The position numbers were made by a program, and so were the translations under genes. Below are positions 1-11,600 of a DNA stretch of 64,000 bases, piece by piece. Below the pieces are notes generated by a model, which saw only the letters and a list, made by a program, of their open reading frames with translations, made no database searches and had not been told where the DNA came from. Source of the DNA: Punica granatum (taxonomy: Eukaryota > Streptophyta > Magnoliopsida > Myrtales > Lythraceae); contig NC_045127.1 of the NCBI RefSeq assembly GCF_007655135.1, positions 17,393,699 to 17,457,698 of the forward strand, written 5' to 3'. Within the stretch, counting starts at the first letter, position 1, and the number at the start of each line of letters is the position of its first letter.

Positions 1-2369
1 CGTTGTGCCTCGACTTCGTCAACACACCGGAGTAGTGTGGCGTCGAAAGAACGGCGATAGAGAGTTTCTCCACTCAGGAAATAATGTGCTGCGAGTCGCC
101 GAAGTGTTTTTCGATCACGACGGTTAGCGAATGTAGGGTATTGACCGCTTTGCAAGAAATGCTTAATGTCTTCGTACCATGGCTGCTCATCGGTCGCCTC
201 GATTGCGTCGCAGTAAGCAGGGCCTTTGGAGATCTCGATCTCGAGTGGTTCAATGAGGTTTTCTTTCGTGATGCTCACCATGGATGCGAGCGTCGCAAGT
301 GCATCTGCAAATTGGTTCTTGATGCGAGGTGTGTATGTGAATAAGATTGTCTCGAAGTTCTCCGCTAACTCCTCAAGATACTCGTGATATGGCACTAGCT
401 TCTCGTCCTTCGTCTTCCATTGCCCCAGAGTCTGGAAGATTGTAAGCATAGAATCTCTGAACACTTCCAATTCCTTCACCTTGAAGTCGATCGCTGCTTG
501 CAGGCCAAGGATGCATGCCTCGTATTCGGCCACGTTGTTGGTGCAAGGAAAATCGACTTTTGCTGCAATCGGATAATAACGTCCGTCGGGGGATATCAGC
601 ACTGCGCCGATACCAGAACCGGTGGAATTCACTGCGCCGTCGAAATACATCTTCCATGCGAATTTGTTCTCCTCACTATCTACTTGGAGGATCCCTTCGT
701 CCGGAAAATTAGAGTTGATTGGCGTATCATCTTCGATTGGGAACTCCGCTAAGTGATCTGCAATTATCTGCCCCTTAACTGATGTACGGGGCACATATTC
801 AATGTCGTATTCCGCCAGCTGACATCGCCACTTTGAAATGTTCTTCATAGAAGATGGACTATCGAGCAAGTACTTCAGGGGATCCGCCTTTGACAATGAG
901 CGGATAGTGTGGTAGAGCGTGTATTGTCGAAGTCTCTGCATAACCCACACTAGCGCGCAACATATCTTCTCAATCTCCGGGTAGTTAGACTCCCCTTCAG
1001 TAAACTTCTTGCTCAAATAATAAATGGCGTGTTCTACGCGCGTGGACTCGTCTTCCTGCCCTAACATGCATCCTAGGGATTGCCGGCGCACTGTCAAGTA
1101 AAGGATCAGCGGACGATCTGGTGTCGGCGGAACTAGCACTGGTGGCTGAGCCAAATATGCCTTGATAGTATCGAAGGCCCTCTGACATTCCTCGTCCCAC
1201 TCAATTGCTGCATTTTTACGAAGCAGACGAAAGAGTGGTTGACATTTGTCTGTCAAGTTTGCGATAAATCTTGCAATGTAGTTCAGCCGTCCCAAGAAAC
1301 CTCGTACTTCGCTGGCCGTCGATGGCGGACGTAGCTCCCTGATTGCCTTCACCTTGTCCGGGTCAACCTCAATGCCTCGCTCACTGACCACAAATCCTAA
1401 CAGTTTCCCTGACTTAGCGCCGAATGTGCACTTCGTCGGGTTGAGTCTGAGCTTGTACTTCTTGAGGCGGTCAAAAAGGCGCTTTAAATTAACCAGGTGG
1501 TCCTCTCCTTCTTTGGATTTGGCAATCATGTCGTCAACGTAGACCTCGATCTCTTTGTGCATCATGTCGTGGAATAGCGTGACCATCGCCCTCTGATATG
1601 TTGCCCCGGCATTTTTGAGGCCGAAGGGCATGAATCGGTAACAGAAAGTGCCTCACATTGTGATGAACGTCGTCTTGATCTTGTCCTCTTCGGCCATCCG
1701 AATCTGGTTATATCCGGAGAAGCCATCCATGAAGGAGAACAACGTGTGGCGTGCTGTGTTGTCGACTAAGACGTCAATGTGAGGTAGGGGGAAGTTATCT
1801 TTGGGACTGGCTTTGTTGAGGTCTCTGTAGTCGACGCAGACACTCTTCCATCCTTCTTCTCTACGGGCACGATATTCGCTACCCATTCAGAATAATTGCA
1901 AACCTCCAGGAACCCTGCGTTAATCTGTTTGATAATCTCCTCTTTGATGCGGAGGAGAAGGCTGGCACGTTGCCGCAGTAAGTGCTGTCGCTTGGGTGGA
2001 AACCTCTCTGTATCAAGCGGTAGGAAATGCTTGACTATCGATGGATCTAAGCCTGGCATGTCGGCGTAGGACCAAGCAAAGACCTCTTGGTAGTCTGTTA
2101 AAAATTCGATCATCCTGGCTCGTTGTGTAAAGTCGAGACCCGTCCCAATCTTCAGGATGTGAGGTTCTTCTTCGGTACCCACATTGATCTCCTCTGTCGG
2201 CTCCATGGAAGTGAGTTGGCGGTTCTCAAGGCGGCGCAAACTCTCTTCTATCTCGGGCACTCGACCATCCTCGTCGAGTCCTTCCCCGAAGTATATGGGT
2301 CGGGACTCTTCAAGGAGTTCCTCGGATGGGTTCGAATCGACGCGTCGAAGACTCAGATTCGAGTGGAGC
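1..2369 (-). pseudogene. Tat pol: reverse transcriptase, RNase H and archaeal-type RNase H, broken
   Basis: The reading frame starts after the predicted intron and encodes the RT: VDYRDLNKASPKDNFPLPHI near 1830-1770, MPFGLKNAGATYQRAM near 1630-1580, and the catalytic YVDDM near 1545-1530. RNase H 1 follows (IYYLSKKFTEGESNYPEIEK near 1025-965). A second RNase H of archaeal type starts at MYFDGAVNSTGSGIGAVLIS (near 650-590) and includes NNVAEYEACILGL. The frame stays open to position 1, ending in the linker that precedes the integrase zinc finger. A missing base near 1857 shifts the frame just after VEKKDGRV. A TGA replaces the tryptophan expected before GTFCYR near 1655. The family's RT copies RNA into DNA in cytoplasmic particles. 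This copy could not make it without repair. Confidence 0.9.
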
Positions 2370-2578
2370 CTGGCGATTTAAATAAATTTGTCTTAGAAAC
2401 TTTAAAATGCTGCGAATAAGTGAGAGAGAAAGAGAAAGTAGACGCGAGAATTCTGAAAAATGCATGTAGGGATTTTATTAATGATGAGGACGCAATGCCA
2501 TAACAAGAATCCCTCTTCCGTCGTGTGGCTTATGGCTATGCCGACACGCGGGGAATATCAAAACATAGATGGCCTTAC
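2370..2578 (-). other. Predicted spliced intron inside the Tat polyprotein
   Basis: The protease/G-patch frame ends at GTC GAT GT followed by GTAAGG (donor at 2578). A T-rich stretch then ends in CGCCAG (acceptor at 2370), followed by GCTCCACTCG. Joining the two sides gives VDVLHSNLSLRRVDSNPSEE, one continuous frame that leads into the RT. Without splicing, translation stops at the TAA overlapping the donor. The length is 209 bp. Ogre-type elements are known to carry an intron between their protease and RT parts, and partial splicing is thought to set the Gag-to-Pol ratio. The assignment here rests on canonical GT-AG ends and restored frame only. Confidence 0.75.
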
Positions 2579-3962
2579 ACATCGACGATTACAGCCGAGT
2601 AACGCGGGACTGAGGTCCAGTTGTTGAGTTCCTCATTTTCCTGCGCGAGGCGGATGTAAGCCCCCGGAGTTGTCTTGTCGGTGACGGCGCATATGTTTGG
2701 CAGGTCAACAGGCTCGCTGTCTGAATCCGAGGAGAGACCGTCAAGAGTACCTACGATAATGTGTGGAGGCCCAGGAAAAAAGTAGGAGAGCGGCTGAACC
2801 GGGATGCCCCTGTTGATCTTCCCATAGCGTGCAGCGAGACGGTGAATGTGCTTGCCCCTGCGGGCCTCAATAATCTCGTGACAGGAAGGGCGAAAACCGA
2901 GTCCCCTCCTGTTCTTGTACTCCTCGACCTCGATGGGGCGGTTGATCCCCTGCCCATGTGCTCCGAGTCCGGTGCCGGGAATGTAATTGTGGCGCAGCAA
3001 AACCTTCCCCACCATGCGGTCAGCGCGGGTTGGACCGATCTCTCCGTAGTCTCGAATGACGGAGATTGTTTCAAATGAATGGAAGGAGAGGTTTTGATCG
3101 TCCCCGATACTGATGTAGGGGACAGCTGTCTCCTTGTAAATGGTGTAGTCCTCCTCACCCTTGACCGTGATAAGTCGATCTTCTGCGATGAATTTGATCC
3201 TTTGGTGTAAGGACGAAGGAACGGCGCCAGCTGCATGGATCCACGGTCTCCCGAGCAACAAGCTAAAAGCATTCGGAATGTCTAGGACTTGGAACGTAAC
3301 AGCGAATGAGCAGTGACCCACCTCGATCACCAGGTCGATCTCTCCATTACTTCCCTTCGCGAGCCATCGAAGGCTCGAACTGCAGTTTTACTCGGACGGA
3401 TGCGGTTAAAGTCCACGTTCATCTGCTTCAGCGTGGAAACCGGGCAAACATTGAGTGCCGAGCCATTGTCGATCATGACCCAACCGATGATAAAGTTATT
3501 GCACTTGCAAACAATGTGTAGTGCCCGCGAGTGTGCCCACCCTTCTGAGGGAAGTTCATCATCTGAGAATGAAATATTGTTGGAAAAGATCGAACTAATA
3601 GTCTCTTCAATCCGCTCCGGAGCTGTCTCTTTGGGAATCTGCGCTGCTGTCAGGACCTTCAGAAGCGCTTCACGATGTGGCTCTGAACCCAAGAGAAGGG
3701 CGAATAGTGAAATGTGGGCTGGAGATTTGCCCATTTGTTCAACGACCTTGTACTCGCTTGCCTTGATAATCTTCATGAAGGCCTCAGCTTCTTCTTCAGT
3801 CACCTTCTTCTAGGGAATGGACAAGGCTTCCGGGGCGACTTCGGGCATTGCCAGGGCTTTCCCTTTGTTTGCGGCCTTCGGATTTTCATAGACTCGACCC
3901 GAGCGCGTCACGCCCATGACGCTAAATTGACTCTCGAGGTTCCCAACACTTCCTTCGTAGGT
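2579..3962 (-). pseudogene. Tat aspartic protease with a G-patch-like segment, broken
   Basis: Reading from 3962, a linker contains VTRSGRVYENP and then a stop at 3811 (TAG where CAG is expected). The segment from 3803 carries the protease active-site region WVMIDNGSALNVCPVSTL (near 3480-3430), in which DNGS replaces the usual D-S/T-G as in many Tat relatives. After a frameshift near 3350, the second half reads LLGRPWIHAAGAVPSSLHQR (about 3260-3200). It continues into a glycine-rich stretch, YIPGTGLGAHGQGI (near 2985-2945), that resembles a G-patch. The frame ends at the intron donor. Retropepsins cleave the Gag-Pol precursor. The G-patch is inferred from spacing of glycines and could bind RNA. 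Confidence 0.8.
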
Positions 3963-6234
3963 CTACGGGACCTTGCTGTCTTGATATGGCTCTCGTGCGG
4001 GGACTTCTATCACGAATGGGGCGGGCGTGGCATCAAACCCTGCGTACCCTACACCAGTTTCTGCAGGAACATATTCGATCACAAACGGGGCCGGTGCCTC
4101 CTGTCCGGTCTCGTACTCCCCTATAGCACAAACACCGATCATGTTAATGCTGGGTCCCGAGCTCGACCCGTGATCGGGAAGAGGATTTGATTGCACGTTC
4201 GGGGGTTTGACGGCGTTGAACGTGAGCTGCTTATCATCAATCATCTGTTGGATCCTCTCCCGTAGCTTCCAACAATTGTCATTGGTGTGACCGGGTGCGC
4301 CCTGATGGTACTCGCAGCGCCGACTCTGATCTTGGATGGTTGGGTCGAAATCAGGGTAAGGTGCTATCGATCGGATCTTGTTACCCGCGAGGAGTTGCCG
4401 GTATATATGGGAGAGCGGAGCCGGCAGAGGTGTGAACTGTTTACGCCGCGTTTGTGTTGCGATGCCCTGTTGGTCCTGCGGAGCCGGAGCCCGTTGCACC
4501 GGCTGAGGAGTTCTCGAAGCCGGGGGCCTATTTTGTTGAATCGGAGGAGGAGCAGGGGCATAATTATGGGCGTATTGCTGCGGGACCGACGACGGAAAGG
4601 AAGCCGGCGGAGCGGAATAGTAAGCTTGCTGTGTTGGGGGTTGTTGTTGATAATGTACCGAAGGTGGGGCATACGCTTGAGTGGCCGGTGGTGCGGGCGT
4701 GTAGCTTATGGAATATTGTTGGGGGGCCTGGCGCCCTGAGTTGACAGCGTTGACGGACGTGCCTTTCCCTCTCCTGTTTCCCGCTGTCCCAATGGCGGCC
4801 CTGTTCGAGGACTCTCCTTCCTTTTTCTCGGCCGGACCTTCTATCTTGCCGAGCTTAATGCCGATGTCGAGCTTCTTTCCGGCATCGATAAGGTTGGAGA
4901 ATGAAGAAGTGTGGGCCAACAAGTGCAGGTAGTAGGCCCCTTTAAGAGCGGAGTGGAATAATTGGATCTGCTGTGCCTCACTGATCGGAGGGACGTGCTT
5001 CGCCGCTCTAGCCCGCCACTTCACTGCATAAGCCTCGAAGCCCTGGTCATTGGTCATCTCCATCGTGCTGAGCTCCAGCAGAGTCGGGGGTGTCTCCGCA
5101 CAGTACCTGTACTGGTCGATGAATTTGCTTGAGAGGTCTGCCCACGTGGGGATATCCGCAGCTTTCAGTGACATGTACCAATCCAGAGCCGCTCCTGCCA
5201 AACAATCCTGGAACGTATGGATGACGAACTCTTCGTAGTCCCAGTACTGCAGCATTTTTCCCCGGTAATGACGGAGATGGTGACGAGGGTCGGTCGTGCC
5301 GTAGTACCTCTGGAATTCAGGCACCTTAATCTTTGGGGGTAGCTGCATACCTGGGAAAAGACTCCAATTGCCGTCGCCGGCATCGAGGCGGGAGGCGCCT
5401 GATTGTAGGGCTCGGATATTCTCTTCCAACTTCTTCAATCTCTGTTCCTGTTCAGTCCCCGTTTCCGGGAGAAAATTTGTGGGTGGAGCTCTAGGGGCCG
5501 CGTGGTTTGGCGTGCCCGGTTCAGAGTAGGCTATATTTATGGGAGGTGGAGCTTGGTAAGAAAGGCCGATATGGGGTTTTGGAGCTTGGTACGGGGGAGG
5601 TTCAGCAATGTGAGCAGGAGCCTGGGCAGTTGTAGGCAGGAATATGATCGGCGGTGGGACAGTGGAAGTCGGAGCTGGGACCGACGCAGAGACTGGAACC
5701 GGGACTGATGTGGAGATCGGTGGAGGTACGAGCGTAGGTGGTTCCAACATTGTTGCTGAAGCAGGTGGTGCTGGAAGATTGTTAACCGGATGGGCCGCCG
5801 GTGCGTTCACTATCGTTGGGGCAGACGTATCTCCATTATCGGGGATCAAGGTCGGCTGGGCCCATGGGCTTGGATCGACCGCTGGCCGGAGGTGGGGTGA
5901 AGCTCGAAGAAGCGCGATTTGGGCCTTTGAGTAGGGCCATGAGCTCGGCCATATTGGTGGCCATGGTGGCAGCCAGTTGATTGACCGTGCTCTCAAGTAC
6001 TGCAATACGTGCACGATCGTCAGCTGCGGAAGATGGCTGTCCTCCTGAATATGCCAGGTATGGGCCCGAAGATACAGGTGGCGGAAGATGAGTCGGGGAA
6101 GCTCCCCGATGTGCTGGTGGCACGCTTGCAGGAGACACGTGTAGTGGTGGCGCATGCATAGTCGGTGCTTGAGAATGAATTGGGGTGATAGACGTATCTT
6201 CCTCAAAGACAGCTAATTAATTTTCTTCTGCCAT
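3963..6234 (-). pseudogene. Tat gag (capsid/nucleocapsid) with zinc-knuckle-like tail, broken
   Basis: I place the start at the ATG at 6234 (MAEEN), which runs at once into a TAA at 6217-6219; the frame then continues as LAVFEEDTSITPI. A frameshift near 5880 joins the N-terminal part, with a coiled stretch RIAVLESTVNQLAATMATNM, to the main frame. The main frame holds the retrotransposon gag core (FQDCLAGAALDWYMSLKAAD, FIDQYRYCAETPP, near 5230-5080) and a long Pro/Gln/Tyr-rich linker. A CEYHQGAPGHTNDNCWKL motif near 4320-4265 is a CX2-type knuckle variant. The frame ends at a TAG at 3963-3965 where a tryptophan is usual. Gag forms the particle that packages element RNA. Confidence 0.85.
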
Positions 6235-6594
6235 TCTTTGTTGGAAACGAGTGGGATATCGATGAGGTATCGCCAGTTGTTAACACCTAGATTCCATAAG
6301 TGCGTGAGTAAAGATTCTCTTTAAAATGAATAAAGTATTGAATAAAAGAGGAAATGCATGAAATGCATGAAATTTGAAAACTAATGCTGTCATTTGCATT
6401 GACTCCGAACGATCCAAAATATAATGCAAAATTTTAAAAGAAATAGTCCTAAATCGATCTTCCACCGCGCCCGGGGACCAATTAACCATCGCCATGGAGA
6501 ACCCTAGTTCGAGGGTCTAGCAGGGGTGTCTATCCTAGGGTGTATATGGACCCCCGCGGGCCCTTTTCCTAGACCTCTCCAAAGCGGCGTTTAC
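6235..6594 (-). other. Tat spacer between the extra ORF and gag
   Basis: About 360 bases of low coding potential separate the stop of the upstream ORF from the gag ATG. The segment is AT-rich near 6300-6440 and has a GC-rich patch (CCCGCGGGCC near 6553) close to the upstream ORF. I see no conserved motif and no splice signals that I would trust. Confidence 0.5.
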
Positions 6595-8025
6595 TCAAGC
6601 CAATTCCTGATCGCGCCTCTGTAGCTCGGCACGAGTCTGGGCGAGCTCTTTCTGTAGTTGGCGCTGATCAACAAGCTGCTCGTCCTTCTCTGCGACTTCT
6701 CGACGAAGATGATCTCTTTCGGCTCTGAGATGAGTGAGCTCGGCTTGGATGGCCATATTTGGAGTGGGAGTTGCGCTGGGTGACCCGCCATCTTCGACTC
6801 GTGGAGAGTTGACGAGATCCTCGTGTGCTGCTGAACCCCATCGGTAGAAGCGAATGATGTATTCTTCTGTAGCTTGGAAATCCCGCTCATCAAGGGTCGA
6901 ATGCTCGGGGAAGTATGGACGCTCGATAATCACAGTTCGCCACGCATCCAAGACCTGTTTGATGTTACTTTAGCGATCTGCAGGTGTCTGATCCTCCCGC
7001 CAAGTATGTTCAAATCTAGTTCGCGCCGTATCCTCGGGGACCTTCTGTAAGCCACCGAGCTGCCTCACTACTCGCGTCGGAAAATAAGTGGTGGACCCCG
7101 CATGACTCACGAGTGGGACTCCATAAAAATCAGGACACCTAAGGGCTATGGGTCCGGGTGGCATCCACGCGGCACGCCACTTGAAGCCCCTAGGTGCTAT
7201 TTCACGAAAAAATTTGATCCACTTAGAGACCTTGCGTTCTTCCACACGTAGGAGGGGTAGCAATCGAGAGATAATTGACTCCGGACCATTAAAATACATA
7301 ATTGAGCGCAACAGACGCAGAGGGTTTGCGTGACTTTGGAGCCAAATTTGTAAAAGCATAGGGGATCCTCTTATCCTTCGGTCGCATGTTCTCAAGACGC
7401 GGTCGAGGGACCGGATGGTCTCAGCCACGAGGGCTACCTCATAACCACGCCCTCCGACTACTTGGAGGACAACGCTGGCCAAGGCAGCATCGATAAAACT
7501 ATGCGAGCGAGGGAATAAGAGAGTCCCAAAGATTAGCAATAGAACAACATGACTTAAATCCTTTCGAAGAAAATCCCCCTGGACCCTATGCGCTCGTGAC
7601 TCAATAAAAAATAGGAGTTTCTCGATTGCAATCTCCGTGCTGCCGGAGTATGCGAGTTCAGCATTCAAACGAATCGTGGGAACCCCGAGTAGGCGTGAGA
7701 CTAGGGTTGGTCGGGCGGTGTGGAAGTTGGGTTCTACAATGCCGTGGACAACTGCGGTTCGACCGATGAGTGTCCGGTACTCCTCAATGATAGGCGTGAG
7801 CTCGGTACCCTGTATGTCGAAGACGGCACGACTTGGGTTCCAGAATGCGATGGCGGCTTCGAGGAAATTCCAATCAACTTGCCGAGTAGCCAGCAAAGGG
7901 ATATCCCCTATGAATGTAGAGATGTAACGGCGGTCGACTGGGCGTAATGCTCCTCATATACGGGTAATCTCTTCGAGCGGCGGTGTGACTCTGTTGAGGC
8001 GCAGGCAGGAGACCGGGCGCGACAT
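6595..8025 (-). pseudogene. Extra upstream ORF of the Tat element (DUF7745/plant-mobile-domain-like)
   Basis: The frame runs from the ATG at 8025 (MSRPVSCLRLNRV) to a natural stop at 6595, about 476 codons. Two stops interrupt it: TGA at 7954-7956 and TAA at 6970-6972. Residues LATRQVDWNFLEAAIAFWNP and EYRTLIGRTAVVHGIVEPNF resemble the helical N-terminal part of DUF7745/PMD-type proteins encoded by plant retrotransposons and some host genes. The last third, near 6770-6600, is a charged heptad-rich coiled coil (LRAERDHLRREVAEKDEQL). Ogre-type elements are known to have such an ORF before gag. Its function is unknown. The identification is by recognition and not by a profile search. Confidence 0.7.
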
Positions 8026-8581
8026 CCCTTACTAAGATGGAAGGAAAATCGATTTAAGACTAGTCAATACAAATGACACCCTAATTTTGAAATTGGATGA
8101 TGCATGCATGTAGAAAATAAAAATGGCCACGGCTTAATGAATAGTATACATCGCACATCTCTCTCAAGAGCAGAAAAATTCAGATTGGCGCGCAGGCCGA
8201 CTCAAGGACTGTTGTTGGAGTCGGGTTGGAGGATGGCGTGGAGCTCCTGCAGAATGCATGGTTTTAGTACTACAGGGACCGTGCTACGTAAGGATGGGGG
8301 GCTCCCGACTCAAGGGTGTCAATTCCTTGAAATCGAGCGGGGATCTTTGGGGGCCTAATCGACGGTCCAACCGTGCGACGTACCCTTACTCGGAACCCCT
8401 ATCTAACCTGATTTTCCTAAAATCGGTCGTGGGACGCGACCCGTAGGTATCTGAATCTAGTATGATATACAATGCGAATGCATAAATGAAAGTGCGTAAA
8501 GTAGATAAGCAGGAAATTACGGAAAGCGGTAAATAAACAAGAAAACAAAGCAAGCGAGAACGAGCCCGAAACCTCTAAGTG
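8026..8581 (-). other. Tat 5' untranslated leader
   Basis: This stretch lies between the primer-binding site and the extra ORF. It holds no convincing ORF on the element's strand. It would be the transcribed leader with packaging signals, but I can point to none. Confidence 0.5.
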
Positions 8582-8599
8582 TCCCCAGTGGAGTCGCCA
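8582..8599 (-). other. Primer-binding site of the Tat element
   Basis: On the minus strand, TGGCGACTCCACTGGGGA begins three bases inside the LTR end. Starting with TGG is expected for complementarity to a tRNA 3' CCA. I did not identify the tRNA. A shorter copy of the same core (GGCGACTCC) also occurs inside the LTR near 8713-8725. Confidence 0.75.
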
Positions 8600-8602
8600 A
8601 GT

Positions 8603-11600
8603 TGTGCGCACCCGAATTTCGTCTCGTCGGGGCACGCATGCGCGCGCCTAAATGCAACGCGGCTTGGGAGTGTCCACCTTCCCAGGGACGCGCGACGGAC
8701 GCACGTGAGAAGGAGTCGCCACTTGCCATTTTACGACCCGAAGGTCGAGGGCCGGCAAGTTATCCGGGTCTAGGGGTACTGGGTACACCTAAGATGCTAA
8801 GGCAATGGTATGTACGGAACCGAAAATTCCGAATTCGGGGGTTCTATTACGTGTGGGCCTATATCCCACACGCCCTTTCGGTACTCTAGCTTGTCTAGGC
8901 TTGCCATTTTAATTTAATTACCGCTTTATTAAGTTCCGCTCATCTTATGCGTTTTGACACCGTAAATTCGAAGAAACACTCTGACCGTCCACTCTCCGAC
9001 CGGGATTTTACATGAATAAATGTATAATGTAAAACCGTACATTGTTCTCTCAAATAAATAAAAGACAAACTACAATGACTAAATCCCGGTCGGTTCGCAT
9101 TCGGCCATGATTTCACTCATGCTCACCGTATAGTTTGGAAAAGACCAAAAATTAAATTAAATGCGCACTCGGTATATGGGGGTATTGGATCCCGTGATCG
9201 ACAGTTATGGGCGTTGGACCCAATGTGAATCGAGTCCTAAGGGATCAGGCTCGATTCGCATAACAATCAAGTGCAAAAGATGTAACAAGCAAGCTCAAAT
9301 AAACAATCAATGGGGTTTTGTTATCGCCGAATTTACGTGAATTAACTGATTATTACCCGATGTATCTTGGCATACAAATCCTACCTTAAAACAAGCAAAA
9401 AGGGGGTGATGGATAGGGTATGTAGCATCCGGCATTATTTTAACGGACCTGACAGACGTGATGTACATAGTCAAGTCTCGAATGTGTGGGTTGTTTTTAG
9501 ATTATTTTGTATCGTGACAATATGGCTTTTACAGATTAAAAGTATTTTCACCTAAAACCCAAAAAACCTAACCCTCTAATTGACTATTGCCCATATTTGA
9601 TTTAACCCAAGTTTGTGATTAATTTGTTTTCCCATATTTTGACCAATTCTATGCACAAACCTACGCTAGGATCACGGCAGAATAAGAACCGGTAATCATG
9701 CCCTTGAATCGGTAAATATGTGTATGCATGAAAATCAAGATTACGTTGTACGTATCTCGGTGCTTTTGAAATTGTGAATTTTGAAAAGAGCATGACTAAC
9801 AGTTCTTGAACTGTCGACGCGATTACAAATTATTAATCAATTCGTGCAATTCATTTAAAAAAGTTAAGTGATTCAATTTAGTCAAATTTAACGTCCCGAT
9901 TACCCCGTATGTAAAATTTTAGGTTAATTAAAAAAAAACTTGCCGAATGCTTTAGTCTACAGATTTCGAGCCGTCGAAATAGCCATTAGTTGACCGCCCG
10001 ATAAACCCTAATTTCCGACATGGTCACATAATTACAAAAATGAAATATTTAAATGGGGCACATACATTGTCGGTGGGTGATCCAAGTAGAAAAGGGCCGG
10101 ATATTTTTAGAAAATGTCCAGGGGACTAAATTGAACGATTTTAAAAGATCAGGGACTGATTTGAAAATTCTGAAAAAAAATTGGGGACTGATTTGAAAAT
10201 TCCAAAAAATTGGGGACTGATTTGAAAATTCTAAAAAATTGGGGACTGGTTTGAAAATTCTAAAAATGGGGACTGTGTAAAAAAATTACTGAAAATGTCC
10301 TAGGACTTATTTGAAATGAATTTGAAAATCGGGACTGATCTGAGAACAAAAAAATGGCCCCAGGACTAAACTGAAACAGCTTGGAAAGTTCCTTGGGAGG
10401 CTTGAAAAAATTCTGAGAATTCCAGGACTGATTGGAAAATAGTAAAATGACTGGGACTTGATTGAAAATAAAATTTGAAATTCTGGGCAGATCTGAAAAA
10501 GGTGAAAAAGGCCCCGGGACTAAACTGAAACAACCTGGAAAGTTCTTTGGGATGCTTGAAAAATTCTGAAAATTCCAGGACTGATTGGAAAATAGTAAAA
10601 TGACCGGGACTTGATTGAAAATAATTTTTAGAGTTCGGGACAGATATGAAAAAGGTGAAAAATGGCCCCGGGACTAAACTGAAACAACCTGGAAAGTTCT
10701 TTGGGATGCTCGAAAAAATTCTGAGAATTCCAGGATTGATTGAAAAATAGTAAAATGACCCGGACTTGATTGAAAATAATTTTTTAGAGTTCGGGGCAGA
10801 TCTGAAAAAAATAAAATGCATCCTCTGGACTGAAATGTGACAAAGCAGAAAGTTCGTAAAAATCGAGTTCGGGACAAATCCGATCACCCACGTGACCCAA
10901 GAACACTCATTTCACATTATATCGATCAAGCAAGTAATAATATTCAGGAAATGAGCCCTAATCATGCCACTAAGTCGAGAATTTACCTAGTCCGGAAAGT
11001 TGAGGGACTTCTCTGTAAAATAAATATTAAAAAAAAATTCCCGGACGAATCGGGTCGGATCGGGTCGGGTCGGACTGGCCGGAAGGAGAAAATCGCCCGG
11101 AAGAGAAGCTAGGCCGGACTGGAGAGAGTTGGGCCTGAATGGGCCGAGCCTGCAAAGAAAGGGAAATGGGCCGAGGCCCGTTAGCCGAAGGGCGGCCGGG
11201 ATCGAGGGAGCGGCGGCGACGAGGCTGGTGGGCGGCAGTTCTCGCCCTTGGACGCCGTGACGTCGGCCGGAATGGACGCGGGAGATATCTCTGGGCGCCG
11301 CCGATGCTTCGCCGTGGTCGATCGGGACCTCACCGGCCCTAAATCAGTCGGAATAGGGGCGGTTATCGCGGTTTTCCGGCAACGGTTCTCGAAATCTCCG
11401 ATCTCCAAATTCTCCGAAACGAAAGCTAATTGTTTGATTTTGCTCCCTGGGTCGTGTTCCTGCCTAGCCGAATTCCATTTCTATTTATTTAATTGCAATT
11501 TCTTCCCCGTTTCCGTTGAGATTTCAGCCGGTTTGGAGAAAATCGCGGAAAACCGCGATTTGGGGGCAGTTTCGGGCCGACGGGGATCGTGGGCAGCCGG

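Noticed and set aside
10366..10887. A 173-codon minus-strand frame rich in Phe and Ser
   Set aside because: It reads through the 154-bp tandem repeats of the LTR, where the absence of stops is explained by repetition of one unit.
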